From an uncultured Alphaproteobacteria bacterium (lineage in GTDB: Bacteria > Pseudomonadota > Alphaproteobacteria > RF32 > CAG-239): a stretch of 59,190 nt of DNA. The notes under the pieces were generated by a model, which ran no database searches, was not told the DNA's origin, and worked only from the letters and a program-made list of their open reading frames with translations. The stretch spans positions 1-59,190 of the forward strand of contig CALXRS010000012.1 in the NCBI GenBank assembly GCA_944390915.1. Direction: 5' to 3'. This document shows, in pieces, positions 8,176 to 16,596 of the stretch. The position numbers were made by a program, and so were the translations under genes. The number at the start of each line of letters is the position of its first letter. The stretch's first letter is position 1.

Positions 8176-8744
8176 TTTTTCTTCCTTTCTCTTCTGGTTT
8201 TGCCGGTCGCTGCCGCCGCTTGTTTCAAAGCGGCGTTTTCTTCCTCCAGATAACTGATTTTTGCCCGATATTCTTCTTCCTTTTGCTGCCATTCCTGCAG
8301 CAGCCTGTTATTTTTGGCCTGCCGCAAAAAACTTTCGGCCAGATGCTTTTCCTTTTCGACCCCGAGCTGGCAGGCCTTGTCGTCCGCCAGTTCCGCCAAC
8401 GCTTCCACCGTAAAAATTCCCCGGATTTTCAAACTCTCCACTTCCGCCCGATCCAAAAAGGCAAACTGCTCCAGAGGCGTGCCCTCGGGCGCCTGTTTTT
8501 TGGCCATCCGGTAGCGGGCGTATTCGGCGGGAAAGCGGCGTATTTTTTCCGCCGTCGCCGGCTGGTCATAAACCTCCGAGGTGTTGTCCTTAATCCTTAT
8601 TTCGCAAAAACAGGTCAGACGAAACTTCGGCAGTCCGTTGGCGTCAATTTCTCCGGTTTTGACAACCCGGTCATAAAAACGGGCGGCCACGCCGTCTTCG
8701 CTGCAGCTGTCCGTCGCAATTTTATTGAACATTGCAAAATCCAT
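8172..8744 (-). CDS. Phage protein of unknown function, coiled-coil C-terminus
   Basis: This protein has 190 residues from ATG 8744 with AAGGAG upstream. The N-terminal 80 residues contain strands with a conserved-looking CFCEIRIKDN segment. The middle carries PEGTPLEQFAFLDRAEVESLKIRGIFTVEALAEL, a helix-hairpin-helix-like piece often seen in phage virion proteins next to capsids. Residues 140–190 are a Lys/Glu/Gln-rich coiled coil ending in RRERKKK. It is conserved in place in similar phages in my experience, but no role can be assigned from sequence alone. Confidence 0.5.
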   Translation of the reverse strand: MDFAMFNKIATDSCSEDGVAARFYDRVVKTGEIDANGLPKFRLTCFCEIRIKDNTSEVYDQPATAEKIRRFPAEYARYRMAKKQAPEGTPLEQFAFLDRAEVESLKIRGIFTVEALAELADDKACQLGVEKEKHLAESFLRQAKNNRLLQEWQQKEEEYRAKISYLEEENAALKQAAAATGKTRRERKKK

Positions 8745-8767
8745 TGTTTTCTCCTTTGCGCCCAAAA

Positions 8768-8798
8768 TGCGGAAAGCCCGGAAACCCGGGCTCTCCGC
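8768..8798 (-). terminator. Intrinsic terminator downstream of the capsid gene
   Basis: Read leftwards, GCGGAGAGCCCGGG, TTT and CCGGGCTTTCCGC form a strong stem followed by ATTTTGG. It follows the capsid stop by about 20 bases and would set a high capsid-to-tail transcript ratio. Confidence 0.7.
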
Positions 8799-8819
8799 AA
8801 AAGCAAATGCTGGTTGTTT

Positions 8820-9815
8820 TTATTTGTCGTCGTCTTCGGACAGATTTTCCGTCTTATCAATCAACACGCCCTGCAAAGCCGCGTTGGACATGGTCATGTT
8901 GCCCGCCCAACCGACAATTTTGTAGATGGCATCCTGGTTGACGGCCAGTCTTTCGCCGCCGATGACTTTCATATCGCGATCCTTGTGGCTGCGCAGATAA
9001 ATGTAGTTCGTGTTCAGGAAATACATTTTTCCTTCCGGACAACTCCCGCCCTGTCCGCCGTCAAAGACGACATCGGCGCCCTTGTAGCGCAGAGAGGTAA
9101 ATCCGGCTTCGGCCAGTTTCGGCTCGGTATAGCGCTGCATGGCGACAAGCGACTGCTCAAACAGCGAGTACATCGCGTTGCCGGCAATAATCAGATCCGG
9201 CTTGTCGGAACCGCGGCACAGGGAAAGATACATCTTGTCCATGGCCGGACGCAGAGTTTCCGCCGTAAAAGCCGTGGCGGCGGTTACCGACTGGTTGCGC
9301 CAGAATTCGTTGCCCGAGGCAGAGCGGTCAATGCCGCCGACGGTGCCGGTCGACGGCGCGTCGGCCACCAACAGCGCCAATCCGCCGATGGCTTTGCCGC
9401 CCGAGGCGGTGCCGTCGCCGTAAACGGCTTCCGACATCTTGTTGCTCATTGTTTTTTTGGCGTTTTCTATCCGTTTTTCAAACAAATCGAGCATCTGATA
9501 TTTGCCGGAGTTTTTCAGTCTGTCCTCGCCCGAAATGGCCACCGGCACGGCGCACAGCTTCATGCTGTATTCCGCGGCGGTAAACAGCTGCTTGGGCGTG
9601 TAGGTAATGGAATCGTATCCCGAATACCAGCTCATGTCGCCTTCGCCGTATTCCAGCTCTTCAAGAATTTTTGAGCCGCCGTAAATATAGCGGTTGTGCC
9701 CCTTTTCGCGCAGACGCGCAAGCAGAGCGTTGTTTTTGGAAACGGCATCGGCAATCTCGCCGCTGCGGCTTTCCAAAGTGGAGGTAAAAATATCGGTATA
9801 ATCTTTATTTGCCAT
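8820..9815 (-). CDS. Major capsid protein (HK97 fold)
   Basis: This protein has 331 residues from ATG 9815; AAGGA lies eight bases upstream, better than the ATG two codons earlier. The protein has the layout of capsid proteins of P22-like short-tailed phages. An N-terminal helix is followed by GGSKILEELEYGEGDMSWYSGYDSI (an E-loop-like region), AAEYSMKLCAVPVAISGEDRL, a spine helix RIENAKKTMSNKMSEAVYGDG, and a P-domain with YKGADVVFDGGQGG. It lies between the putative scaffold and a terminator, as expected for the most highly expressed virion gene. Confidence 0.8.
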   Translation of the reverse strand: MANKDYTDIFTSTLESRSGEIADAVSKNNALLARLREKGHNRYIYGGSKILEELEYGEGDMSWYSGYDSITYTPKQLFTAAEYSMKLCAVPVAISGEDRLKNSGKYQMLDLFEKRIENAKKTMSNKMSEAVYGDGTASGGKAIGGLALLVADAPSTGTVGGIDRSASGNEFWRNQSVTAATAFTAETLRPAMDKMYLSLCRGSDKPDLIIAGNAMYSLFEQSLVAMQRYTEPKLAEAGFTSLRYKGADVVFDGGQGGSCPEGKMYFLNTNYIYLRSHKDRDMKVIGGERLAVNQDAIYKIVGWAGNMTMSNAALQGVLIDKTENLSEDDDK

Positions 9816-9873
9816 TTTCATATTCCTTCATAAAAAAAGATTTTATTTTGCTGTTTTTGCACAATAATTTCGG

Positions 9874-10560
9874 CTAGTCTTCCAGCTCGGCAAATTTCCG
9901 TTCCAGAATCTGCCTGGTCGTCAGCTTGCTCAGATCCTCGGCAAGCGGCGCTTTTCCCTTTGGCGAAAAACCGGCCTCTTTTGCCTTGCGAACGGCGGCG
10001 GCGTCTTCCGCGGCCGCAGCATATCGCCGTTCGCCCGCCGCCACGCGCTCGTTCAGACGCTGCAGTTCTCTGCTCAAAAGCCCGATTTTCAACTCGCAAA
10101 GTTCCACCCCTTTATCCGCCTTTTCGGCCAAAACCGACGGCAGTCCGTAAGCCCGCGCCAAAAAACGAAGCGTATATTCGGGGTTGCTGTCGAGCATTTC
10201 TTCCGCAAAAATCAGCTTTTCCAGCCATTCTTTGGCGGTTTTGAAACCATGACGGCAGCCTTTTTCGGCAAAAGCCGCATCCAGAAAATGCTTCATCGAC
10301 AATTCTTCGTTTAAGCGGGAAAACGCAGCCGCGGCTTCGTTCTCGCGCTTATGCATATAGCGTCTGAGCGCAAACGGCAGGGTTTTGAAAATTTCCCCGA
10401 ATTCTTTCTGATAAGCGGAAGGGGCAAGCAGATATTCGTCTGCCGCCCCTTCTTCGATTTCGGCTGCCGGCGCAAAAGGCTTGTCGTTTGCCTCGGCCTC
10501 AGCCTGTTCGTATTTTGCAAACTGTTCCTCAAGGAACCGTCTGGTATCACTTTTTTGCAT
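9874..10560 (-). CDS. Probable scaffold / head-assembly protein
   Basis: This 228-residue protein is almost entirely helical and highly charged, rich in Glu, Ala, Lys and Arg. It ends in a basic and acidic tail (LTTRQILERKFAELED). It lies between portal and major capsid, where short-tailed phages place the scaffold. Ala/Glu-rich helices, low complexity and the absence of any enzyme motif fit a scaffold that is removed during DNA packaging. The start overlaps the preceding gene by 14 bases, which implies coupled translation. Confidence 0.5.
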   Translation of the reverse strand: MQKSDTRRFLEEQFAKYEQAEAEANDKPFAPAAEIEEGAADEYLLAPSAYQKEFGEIFKTLPFALRRYMHKRENEAAAAFSRLNEELSMKHFLDAAFAEKGCRHGFKTAKEWLEKLIFAEEMLDSNPEYTLRFLARAYGLPSVLAEKADKGVELCELKIGLLSRELQRLNERVAAGERRYAAAAEDAAAVRKAKEAGFSPKGKAPLAEDLSKLTTRQILERKFAELED

Positions 10561-10783
10561 GCCATATACTCCTTTTGTAATTATGTATAAATTCGGCCCA
10601 GAGCTCTTTGCGCTCCGTCCGTTCTCTGTTAAGACGCGCTTTTTTTACAAAGTCGTCCGAATAATCTCCCGCAAACGCCAGGCCGCTTTTTCTCAAAAAA
10701 CGGTCGACATCCTGTTTGCAGGAGGCTTTTGAACCGTCGGGAAGAACAATTTCTTCCGTCCACCGGCGGTTAAAATAGGTCAT
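10547..10783 (-). CDS. Small phage protein of unknown function
   Basis: The 78-residue protein starts MTYFNRRWTEEIVLPDGSK and has a Cys at residue 22 and a Lys/Arg-rich C-terminal helix. Its start overlaps the end of the portal gene (ATGA-type, four bases) and its end overlaps the scaffold candidate. This tight packing supports it being real. No family is recognised. It could be a head-assembly accessory. Confidence 0.55.
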   Translation of the reverse strand: MTYFNRRWTEEIVLPDGSKASCKQDVDRFLRKSGLAFAGDYSDDFVKKARLNRERTERKELWAEFIHNYKRSIWHAKK

Positions 10784-12618
10784 TTGCCGGCCTCCTTTAT
10801 TGCCTGCTGCCGCAGTTTTTGCATCTGCAGCATCGTATCGGTCGCAAACTTGCTTTTTTCCAAATCCACCCGCTGCTGTTCCAACTGCATTTTTTGTTCT
10901 AGCTCACGTTTTTTGAGCGCGTTTTTCTCGCGTTCCAGTTCAACCGCGGGGTTTTCTCCGGGTTGCGCCCGAGCGGCTGCTTCCGCCTTTCGGGCTTCGT
11001 TTTCTTCCTGTTTTTTCAAAAAATCTTCCACATCGGCAAACACTTTTTCCATCACATTCTCAAAAATCCGCCCGCGCGGCAGCGTGTCGACCACCGCAGT
11101 CATCATCATTTTGTAAAGCGGCAGCAAAAGCGGTTGCCGGCTGACGGTGGTTAAAGCCGCGGTTACCATTTCGTTTATGATTTTAACGGCTTCCATGGTT
11201 TTGGCGCTTTCCTCCTCACGGTTAAAAATGCTTTCCGTTTCCACGGTAAACAACATGCCGCGGAGCTTTTCCGTTTTCAGAAGCCGCACCGCCGCCAACA
11301 CACTCTGCTCGTCCTGTCGCTTTTCGGCGGGCAGAAAAGAAGCCAGCCGGCCGGCATCGAACATTTCGCAGATAATTTCCGCCTTTATCCGCAACAAATC
11401 GCGGATAAAACGCTGCATATCGTTTTGCCGATCCTGATTGCGCAGCGTGCCGAAGTTTGTTTTTTTGGTAACGGCCGTCGCCGTTTCCGCCGCGTTTGAC
11501 GAACCGCGCATAATGTCGCTGACGCCGGTTACGTCAAAAATGCTGGCGATAACGTCCTGCCGCCGCTCTGCCAACTGCTCCAGCGCCAAAACATACTGCT
11601 CGATGGGGGCAAAATCGATAATGCCGCGGATGCCGCCGCTTTCACGCAGTTTCACAAAATCGCTGACCGCCACCAGGGTGACGTCCTTGTCCAGAATTTC
11701 CGCCAGTTCGGGAAAAGAGTTGTCATAGGCGCCGCTTACCTTCAATGCCTGAATGGTCAGCCGCATCCGCGAATTTATGCCGTTCAGTTCGTTTAGCATT
11801 TCCTTTATCATGCAATAGTCCGGCACGGGGATGATGCTGTTGTTGGTCATGGTGGCAAAAATCGGTTTCGGACAAGGGAAAAAGCCGTTGATATGCAAAA
11901 CATTTTTCTGTTTTTTCAAAAAACGTTCCGGCACCGCCGGCGACAGCCACAAAATTTCTTCGCCGGCTTTGTCCCACACTTCGTAAACGCAGACATCGCG
12001 ACGCGCATCCGCAAATGCCGCCGGCAGATCTTCGCCGAATTCCGCCGCCAGTTCTTCCCGGTCCATATAGATTTTGCGCGCCACCCACGAAACTTCTTCC
12101 CACACGCCGACACGGTCGGTATCGGCCAGAAAGCAACGCGGATCCAAATAGACGGATTCCACCTTTTCACCGGTTTTAACCGCCGTTTGCCCGTCCGGTG
12201 CCGACGTCTCGCCCCGCATTTCTATCTCCGGCTTATATTGCTCCCAGACAATACCCGCGCCGGAAATCAGAAAATCGTTGCGCGCATATTTGATAACGCT
12301 GTCAAAATCGAACTGTTCCATATTCCAAGCCAGAGCGTTTTCCAGCATTTCACAGGCCAGTTTTTCCGTTCGGCCGGCGTTTTTGTCCGTGCGCTCAATG
12401 TAAAATTTCGGCTGTTTGAAATACAAAAACGGCTTTAAGGTTTCCACCGTCGACCAGAAAATATTATATTTTCCGCTGCGGCTGCCTTTGCTGTCCTTAT
12501 AAAAATCCCGCGTTTCATCCACCAGATCATAATATTTGGCATAAGCCTTTTCCGCGGCGGCAAGTTTTTTCAGCCAGCCTTCCGCGGCCGGGCGTTCGTC
12601 TCTGTTTTCGTCAGTCAT
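10780..12618 (-). CDS. Portal protein (P22-like)
   Basis: This 612-residue protein has the helical wing pattern of P22-type portals: AYAKYYDLVDETRDFYKDSKGSRSGKYNIFWSTVETLKPFLYFKQPKFYIERTD near residues 25–80. It continues with DFLISGAGIVWEQYKP (about 110) and the stem region FAPIEQYVLALEQLAERRQDVIASIFDVTGVSDIMRGSSNAAETATA (about 345–390). The last 100 residues form a Glu/Gln/Lys coiled coil like the P22 barrel. Length and order after the terminase genes agree. It forms the dodecameric channel for DNA entry and exit. Confidence 0.85.
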   Translation of the reverse strand: MTDENRDERPAAEGWLKKLAAAEKAYAKYYDLVDETRDFYKDSKGSRSGKYNIFWSTVETLKPFLYFKQPKFYIERTDKNAGRTEKLACEMLENALAWNMEQFDFDSVIKYARNDFLISGAGIVWEQYKPEIEMRGETSAPDGQTAVKTGEKVESVYLDPRCFLADTDRVGVWEEVSWVARKIYMDREELAAEFGEDLPAAFADARRDVCVYEVWDKAGEEILWLSPAVPERFLKKQKNVLHINGFFPCPKPIFATMTNNSIIPVPDYCMIKEMLNELNGINSRMRLTIQALKVSGAYDNSFPELAEILDKDVTLVAVSDFVKLRESGGIRGIIDFAPIEQYVLALEQLAERRQDVIASIFDVTGVSDIMRGSSNAAETATAVTKKTNFGTLRNQDRQNDMQRFIRDLLRIKAEIICEMFDAGRLASFLPAEKRQDEQSVLAAVRLLKTEKLRGMLFTVETESIFNREEESAKTMEAVKIINEMVTAALTTVSRQPLLLPLYKMMMTAVVDTLPRGRIFENVMEKVFADVEDFLKKQEENEARKAEAAARAQPGENPAVELEREKNALKKRELEQKMQLEQQRVDLEKSKFATDTMLQMQKLRQQAIKEAGK

Positions 12619-12865
12619 CGTTCATCACTCCCAAAATGCTGCTTTCGCGCACAACCACCAGATTCTTTTCCGGCGTTTCCAGCTCGTCAAAAACATGAAA
12701 CAAAACTTTGTCGCCGGGTTTGACGGCACTCACCTTTTCACCGACGCTTTCCACGACGCCGACGGTGCGCGGTTCTTCGATATCCGCCGGCAAAATAATG
12801 CCCGGCGCTTCTTCGGGCGGCGCCAACCGGATAAAAATCCGATCGGCAATGGCTTTCATTTTCAT
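12611..12865 (-). CDS. Phage-encoded GroES-like co-chaperonin
   Basis: This 84-residue protein matches the Cpn10 pattern along its whole length: a start with MKAIADRIFIRL, a short mobile loop with the hydrophobic GIILP (about residues 22–26), RTVGVVESVGEKVSAVKPGDKVLFHVFD, and an end LVVVRESSILGVM. GroES proteins cap GroEL; the GIIL segment is where GroEL is bound. It lies between terL and portal and overlaps the portal start by eight bases. T4 gp31 is a known phage GroES substitute used for capsid folding. ATG 12859 is an almost equal alternative start. Two codons do not change the call. Confidence 0.85.
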   Translation of the reverse strand: MKMKAIADRIFIRLAPPEEAPGIILPADIEEPRTVGVVESVGEKVSAVKPGDKVLFHVFDELETPEKNLVVVRESSILGVMNDD

Positions 12866-12898
12866 TCCTTTTTCCTTTCAAAAAAACGTTGATACAAA

Positions 12899-12932
12899 AA
12901 AACCGTCCCGATTATTCAACGGACGGTCACTT
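12899..12932 (-). terminator. Intrinsic terminator before the phage GroES gene
   Basis: Leftward reading gives ACCGTCC, a 12-base loop, GGGACGGT and seven T. It overlaps the stop codon of the 39-codon ORF at 12927 and lies 34 bases upstream of the GroES gene. Confidence 0.7.
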
Positions 12933-13046
12933 TTCGTTGCGGTCGGCGGCAATTTCGCCGACGGCAGTCGGCACGACGACGGACAGTTTGCCGCAAACGG
13001 GATTCAGCCTGCGGGCAAATTGTTCAAAATCGCGCCACGCCGGCAT
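12927..13046 (-). CDS. Putative 39-residue phage ORF
   Basis: ATG 13046 begins MPAWRDFEQFARRLNPVCGK and ends at TGA 12927, exactly at the foot of the terminator. A GGAG lies nine bases before the start. No family is known. The fit of stop codon and terminator is the main support. It could be chance. Confidence 0.35.
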   Translation of the reverse strand: MPAWRDFEQFARRLNPVCGKLSVVVPTAVGEIAADRNEK

Positions 13047-13153
13047 TTTGGCAGGCTCCGGGTTACAGGGGCGCTTTCACTCTTCTTACAAAAAATTTGA
13101 ACAGGTGTTTATAAAGAAGTTTTCCCCGACGGGGAAAGCGTCAAACGGCGTCT

Positions 13154-14479
13154 TTACCAGCCGCCGCCGCTGCTTTTCTTTGCCAGCGCAAACATTTCTT
13201 CCACCGGCACTTTGCCGTTGCCGTACAACCGCGGCACCCCGTAGTCATAAACCGGCTCGGCAAAAGTGAGCGCCAACGCGTCGGCCTTGTCCGGCGAACG
13301 CCCCAGACGCTTTTTGATATCTTCCTTGTCTTCCAGCTGCAACCGGCCGCGCCCGTCAAATTTTTTGTTGACCGCCGTCAGTTCGTCAAATAAATCTTCG
13401 TCCGCCGGCAGTTCGGGCAGCGGCAATTCGGTAAGCCAGCGGTTGATTTTGTCCCACATTTCCGCCCGCCGGTTAAAATAGCGATCCGCCTGCAAGGCCT
13501 TTTCGCCGAAATAGACGCCGCGGATAACCTCGCCGACCCCCCTGTCTTTCAGAATATCGTAAACGCCGGCACCCTGCCCGCCGATATCCATAAACAACCG
13601 CACCGGTCGCTTCTCGCCGATGATGTTGGTGGCAATGTTGGCCACTTCCACGTTGCTTTTGCCGGCATAGCTCTCAAACCCCATAACCAGACGCCCTTTG
13701 CGAAAACAAAACACCGTTTTGTCGTCGCCGAAGCGGGCAATATCAAGCCCCACAATCAGCGGCGACGTGGTGGAAGCTATCTTCGGCGTAAAAGCCTGCC
13801 GCACCGCCGCGGCGCCGATAAGCCGCTCGGCTCCCTGAGCAAGCGGCGCCCCCAGCCACACATGCCGATATTTTTCCATATTCTCGCGGCGGCATTTTTC
13901 CGCCAGCAGACGCATTTCTTCGGGACAAAAAGGATTGTCGCAATAGTTCACCCGCCTGATCCAGGTGCGTCTGTCCGGATTGGCGGCCACCGCCGTCCAA
14001 ATCGGATCGTTTTCAAAAAGCCGGTTCATGGAAATCCATATTTCCGAACCGTCTTTGCGGATGGTCGGTTCAAGGATTTCCCAGCTTTTTTTGCTGATGG
14101 TCTGCGCTTCTTCTATCCAGGCGATGTCCACGCCTTCAAGCGATTTTATTTTTTGACTGTCCTGCTCGCGCAGCCCCTTGAAGATAAACCGCGTGCCGGT
14201 CAGACGGTTGTCAATCCGATCTTCCGCAACCCTGTAGTCGGAAAGCCCGTAAAAAGAAATACGGTCGCTCAACAACTTGTGCACGGAATCTTTTATCGAA
14301 TCCTGAATTTCCCGCAAACAGGCAATCAGCAGCTTTTTTTGCCGCCCGAGCAGCAACAGGCTGTCGGCAAAAGCATAGGACTTTCCGCCGGCGCGCCCGC
14401 CGTAGCAAAGTTTTATCCGATATTTTTGCGTCATCAGCGGCGCAAATATTTCAGGAATTTTCGCAATCACTTTCTTCAT
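13154..14479 (-). CDS. terL: Terminase large subunit
   Basis: This protein has 441 residues from ATG 14479, preceded by GGAGG; the longer frame upstream lies inside terS. It is the motor and nuclease that packages DNA through the portal. The ATPase half shows Walker A GGRAGGKS (27–34), Walker B VDIAWIEEAQ (about 117–126) and the coupling WISMN. The nuclease half shows IVGLDIARFGDD, LFMDIGGQGAGVYDIL and the late ADALALTFA with the acidic residues of the RNase H-like site. Length is normal for the headful (P22/Sf6-like) group. It overlaps terS by 29 bases. Confidence 0.93.
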   Translation of the reverse strand: MKKVIAKIPEIFAPLMTQKYRIKLCYGGRAGGKSYAFADSLLLLGRQKKLLIACLREIQDSIKDSVHKLLSDRISFYGLSDYRVAEDRIDNRLTGTRFIFKGLREQDSQKIKSLEGVDIAWIEEAQTISKKSWEILEPTIRKDGSEIWISMNRLFENDPIWTAVAANPDRRTWIRRVNYCDNPFCPEEMRLLAEKCRRENMEKYRHVWLGAPLAQGAERLIGAAAVRQAFTPKIASTTSPLIVGLDIARFGDDKTVFCFRKGRLVMGFESYAGKSNVEVANIATNIIGEKRPVRLFMDIGGQGAGVYDILKDRGVGEVIRGVYFGEKALQADRYFNRRAEMWDKINRWLTELPLPELPADEDLFDELTAVNKKFDGRGRLQLEDKEDIKKRLGRSPDKADALALTFAEPVYDYGVPRLYGNGKVPVEEMFALAKKSSGGGW

Positions 14480-14987
14480 TTTCTTCCTCCCCGTTTTCTT
14501 CCGCTTCTTCTTTTTCGCCGTTTTCCGGCGGCGCAAACGGTTGTCGGTTTTCCCCGTTTTTGACGAAGCGCACCAGCACCTGCCGCGGTTCGTCGCCGGC
14601 GCGCCCGCGGGCGTCGCTTTTTTCCACCCAGCCGTGGTTGGCCTTGAGCGCGGAAATGGACATCGACGAATTGTAAAAACCAAGTCCGGCAGCGTTCATC
14701 AGCCATTCTTCCTGATAAAGCTCCGCTTTCAGATATGCTTCGGCAAACTCCGGATATTTTTCGCGCCAACGGGCAAGAGAACCGACCGCCACCCCGATTT
14801 CGTCGGCAAAGCGCACGAATGTCGGGCACGGCGCCGGCACTTTTTCAATCACCTCTTCGCTTTTGTCGCTTTTTTTGCTGAACACAACCCGTGTTTCGGT
14901 ATAATAAAGAGGAGCGTTCTTAAACCACGCCACCAGCCTGGCCGCATAATCGGCACAATATTTGTCTTTTTTCGCTTTCTGTCGCAT
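14451..14987 (-). CDS. terS: Terminase small subunit
   Basis: This 178-residue protein has a central part resembling gp3-type DNA-packaging proteins: PTFVRFADEIGVAVGSLARWREKYPEFAEAYLKAELYQEEWLMNAAGLGFYNSSMSISALKANHGWVEK (about 55–125). It contains a helix-turn-helix-like segment for pac recognition. The C-terminus is a long Glu-rich tail, a common feature that contacts TerL. It is the first gene of the leftward late operon and overlaps terL. Confidence 0.85.
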   Translation of the reverse strand: MRQKAKKDKYCADYAARLVAWFKNAPLYYTETRVVFSKKSDKSEEVIEKVPAPCPTFVRFADEIGVAVGSLARWREKYPEFAEAYLKAELYQEEWLMNAAGLGFYNSSMSISALKANHGWVEKSDARGRAGDEPRQVLVRFVKNGENRQPFAPPENGEKEEAEENGEEENEESDCENS

Positions 14988-15046
14988 TTTCTCCCGCCGT
15001 GTTTAATGTTGCCGCACGGCAAAACAGTCCGTTGCAAACGGATACA

Positions 15047-15086
15047 AAAAAACCGCCGTTCCATAAAGACGGAAAGGCGGTTTTTT
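15047..15086. terminator. Bidirectional terminator upstream of terS
   Basis: AAAAAAACCGCC ... GGCGGTTTTTT around a TTCCATAAAGACGGAA region can fold and end in T on either strand. It lies about 60 bases before the terS start, so late transcripts starting further right must read through it. Confidence 0.65.
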
Positions 15087-15136
15087 AACTCCCCCTGAAA
15101 TGCTTATGCTCCATGACGGCGGATATTCACAACATC

Positions 15137-15219
15137 CTGCCCGCGATACCTCGTCACACGATATTTTGTCACATAACATTCTGCCCGCGACATCCGGCCG
15201 CAAAACGCCCTGCCCGCGA
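15137..15219. repeat. Three short direct repeats CTGCCCGCGA
   Basis: Exact ten-base copies start at 15137, 15181 and 15210 (spacings 44 and 29). They are set among repeated ACAACATCC and GTCAC words. The spacing is too irregular for CRISPR and the copies are not in a supported reading frame. Confidence 0.6.
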
Positions 15220-15573
15220 CACAACATCCTGTCACGAAACATCTCATCACGCGAGGTTTCGTTACGTCATCTCTGCCACTTTTGGCGCAAAAACAAAACG
15301 AACAAATTTTGCCGATAAATATATTGAACAAAAAAGGATGATTGCGCAAAGTACACAATCACCCATTATGGAAATTTTCATAGCACAAAATGTCACAACC
15401 TGCAACATATTTTCTCATCGCCTGTGGATAACTTTTATTGTTTTATTAAAAAACAATACATTAAACAGCACAAAAATAACATCTGTACATATCCGGCGAA
15501 CAACGACCGAGACTTGAAAATAAAAAATTCTCAAACAAAAGTCCGCGCCAAACGCATCGTTTGCGGAACATAA

Positions 15574-15608
15574 CAAAAACAGGCAATACTTATTGCCTGT
15601 TTTTGTAA
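15574..15608. terminator. Perfect palindromic terminator
   Basis: ACAAAAACAGGCAATA, CT, TATTGCCTGTTTTTGT is a perfect 34-base palindrome with a T-run on both strands. It follows the 15650–15961 gene and would also stop rightward transcripts. Confidence 0.8.
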
Positions 15609-15649
15609 AAGAGATAACCGCCTGTCAAATTTTTCAGTTTTGCCATGCA

Positions 15650-15961
15650 TCACAGAACAATCATTTTATGGTTAAATATTTCCTTGTGCATGGCTTCTTG
15701 ATGAAGATTTATCAAATACTCGGCGCATTTCTCATAATTTTCAATAATATTGACGGCCAACAACGTTTCCTTGCTGACCGTTTCATAACGGTTAAGCAAA
15801 GCCTCGATTCCGCATAGCAAATTATATGTTCCGACAGCAGCCGGCGTTCCCAACACCGAATGTTCCATAATATTGAGCAAATTGCGAAAATCTTTCCGCA
15901 GCTGTTCCGGATACTGATATTTATCTGAAATATTAGCTTGCTGATATTTTTCAATGTTCAT
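15650..15961 (-). CDS. Hypothetical 103-residue helical protein (prophage)
   Basis: The protein starts MNIEKYQQANISDKYQYPEQLRKDFRNLLNIMEHSV and is mostly helical, without membrane segments or enzyme motifs. AAGGTT precedes the ATG and a perfect terminator follows the stop, which supports expression. It lies between the late region and the early/repressor region. The function is unknown. Confidence 0.55.
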   Translation of the reverse strand: MNIEKYQQANISDKYQYPEQLRKDFRNLLNIMEHSVLGTPAAVGTYNLLCGIEALLNRYETVSKETLLAVNIIENYEKCAEYLINLHQEAMHKEIFNHKMIVL

Positions 15962-16084
15962 AACCTTAGTCCTTTACATCTGAAATTGAATCAAAGATAG
16001 TTTAATACACAACCAATATTTTTAATAATATTTTATTACAAATAATAACATATTTTTTTCAGATCGTCATAAATTTAATATTCT

Positions 16085-16570
16085 TTACACAGCCCAATAG
16101 TGGCGAAGCAGCCTGTCTAACCCCCGACACAAATCGCAACGTTTGGCATAATTGGCTTCCGCCCTTGTTCTCTTAGGCATGTTTTCGAGCCAATCAGGCT
16201 CTTTGTTTTCCAAACATACGGCTTTCACCACCGGCCAAAATTCCGCGGGAATCTGTTTGACAGCGGCAAAATACGACTCTCTTGCCCGGCAGATTGTCTC
16301 CAAATCACCGGCTCCGCGGCCGACAACGTCAACCCTTTCGCGAAAATCGGAAGCCGAAACGGACATAAATCGAGACATTTCATAATCTTTCTGCAACCTT
16401 TTTGCCGCTCGCAACCGATCCTCAACCGAAAATTTCGGATCACCGAACTCCAGCCACCCGCGCGCCGCATATTTCTCCAAAAGCGTCATTTTATAAATTT
16501 TTCCGTTGTGCCGAACATAGCCGCGGCGGCAACATTCCTGTTTATCAATATATTCTTCGTCCTGATCCAT
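16085..16570 (-). CDS. Prophage DUF6456-like protein, divergent from the repressor
   Basis: This 161-residue protein has a C-terminal 110 residues (EDRLRAAKRLQKDYEMSRF ... RVDVVGRGAGDLETICRARESYFAAVKQIPAEFWPVVKAVCLENK ... CRGLDRLLRHYW). These resemble the helical DUF6456 domain common in Alphaproteobacteria and their phages, where it is linked to DNA-binding regulators. Its start faces the repressor across four palindromes, so it is probably the first lytic-phase (Cro-side) gene. A role in late-gene activation is a guess. The domain name should be confirmed by a profile search. Confidence 0.5.
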   Translation of the reverse strand: MDQDEEYIDKQECCRRGYVRHNGKIYKMTLLEKYAARGWLEFGDPKFSVEDRLRAAKRLQKDYEMSRFMSVSASDFRERVDVVGRGAGDLETICRARESYFAAVKQIPAEFWPVVKAVCLENKEPDWLENMPKRTRAEANYAKRCDLCRGLDRLLRHYWAV

Positions 16571-16596
16571 GTATTGGCCTCCGTTAGCTTATTTTT

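Larger units (their letters stand above)
12866..13153. other. 288-bp gap between terL and groES
   Basis: It holds the 39-codon ORF, the terminator at 12899–12932, and directly after terL a weak hairpin (CTTTCCCC/GGGGAAAA, about 13122–13142) with a poor T-tract. Nothing else is recognisable. Confidence 0.5.
14988..15649. other. 0.66-kb non-coding region upstream of the late operon
   Basis: No gene is supported. The contents are the hairpin at 15047–15086 and three copies of CTGCCCGCGA (15137–15146, 15181–15190, 15210–15219). There are two copies of ACAACATCCTG and several GTCAC words nearby. An AT-rich part contains TGTGGATAA (15423–15431), a perfect DnaA-box match on the minus strand. The region ends with the 15574–15608 palindrome. 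It may be a pac/replication or late-control region. Confidence 0.45.

Noticed and set aside
8112-9674. 520-codon open frame on the plus strand
   Set aside because: It lies opposite the capsid and neighbouring phage genes, is Arg/Phe-rich without domains, and has no ribosome site. It is an antisense frame caused by codon bias.
15104-15358. Cys-rich 84-codon frame on the minus strand, considered as a small secreted peptide
   Set aside because: It has no signal peptide or ribosome site and consists of the short DNA repeats read in frame.
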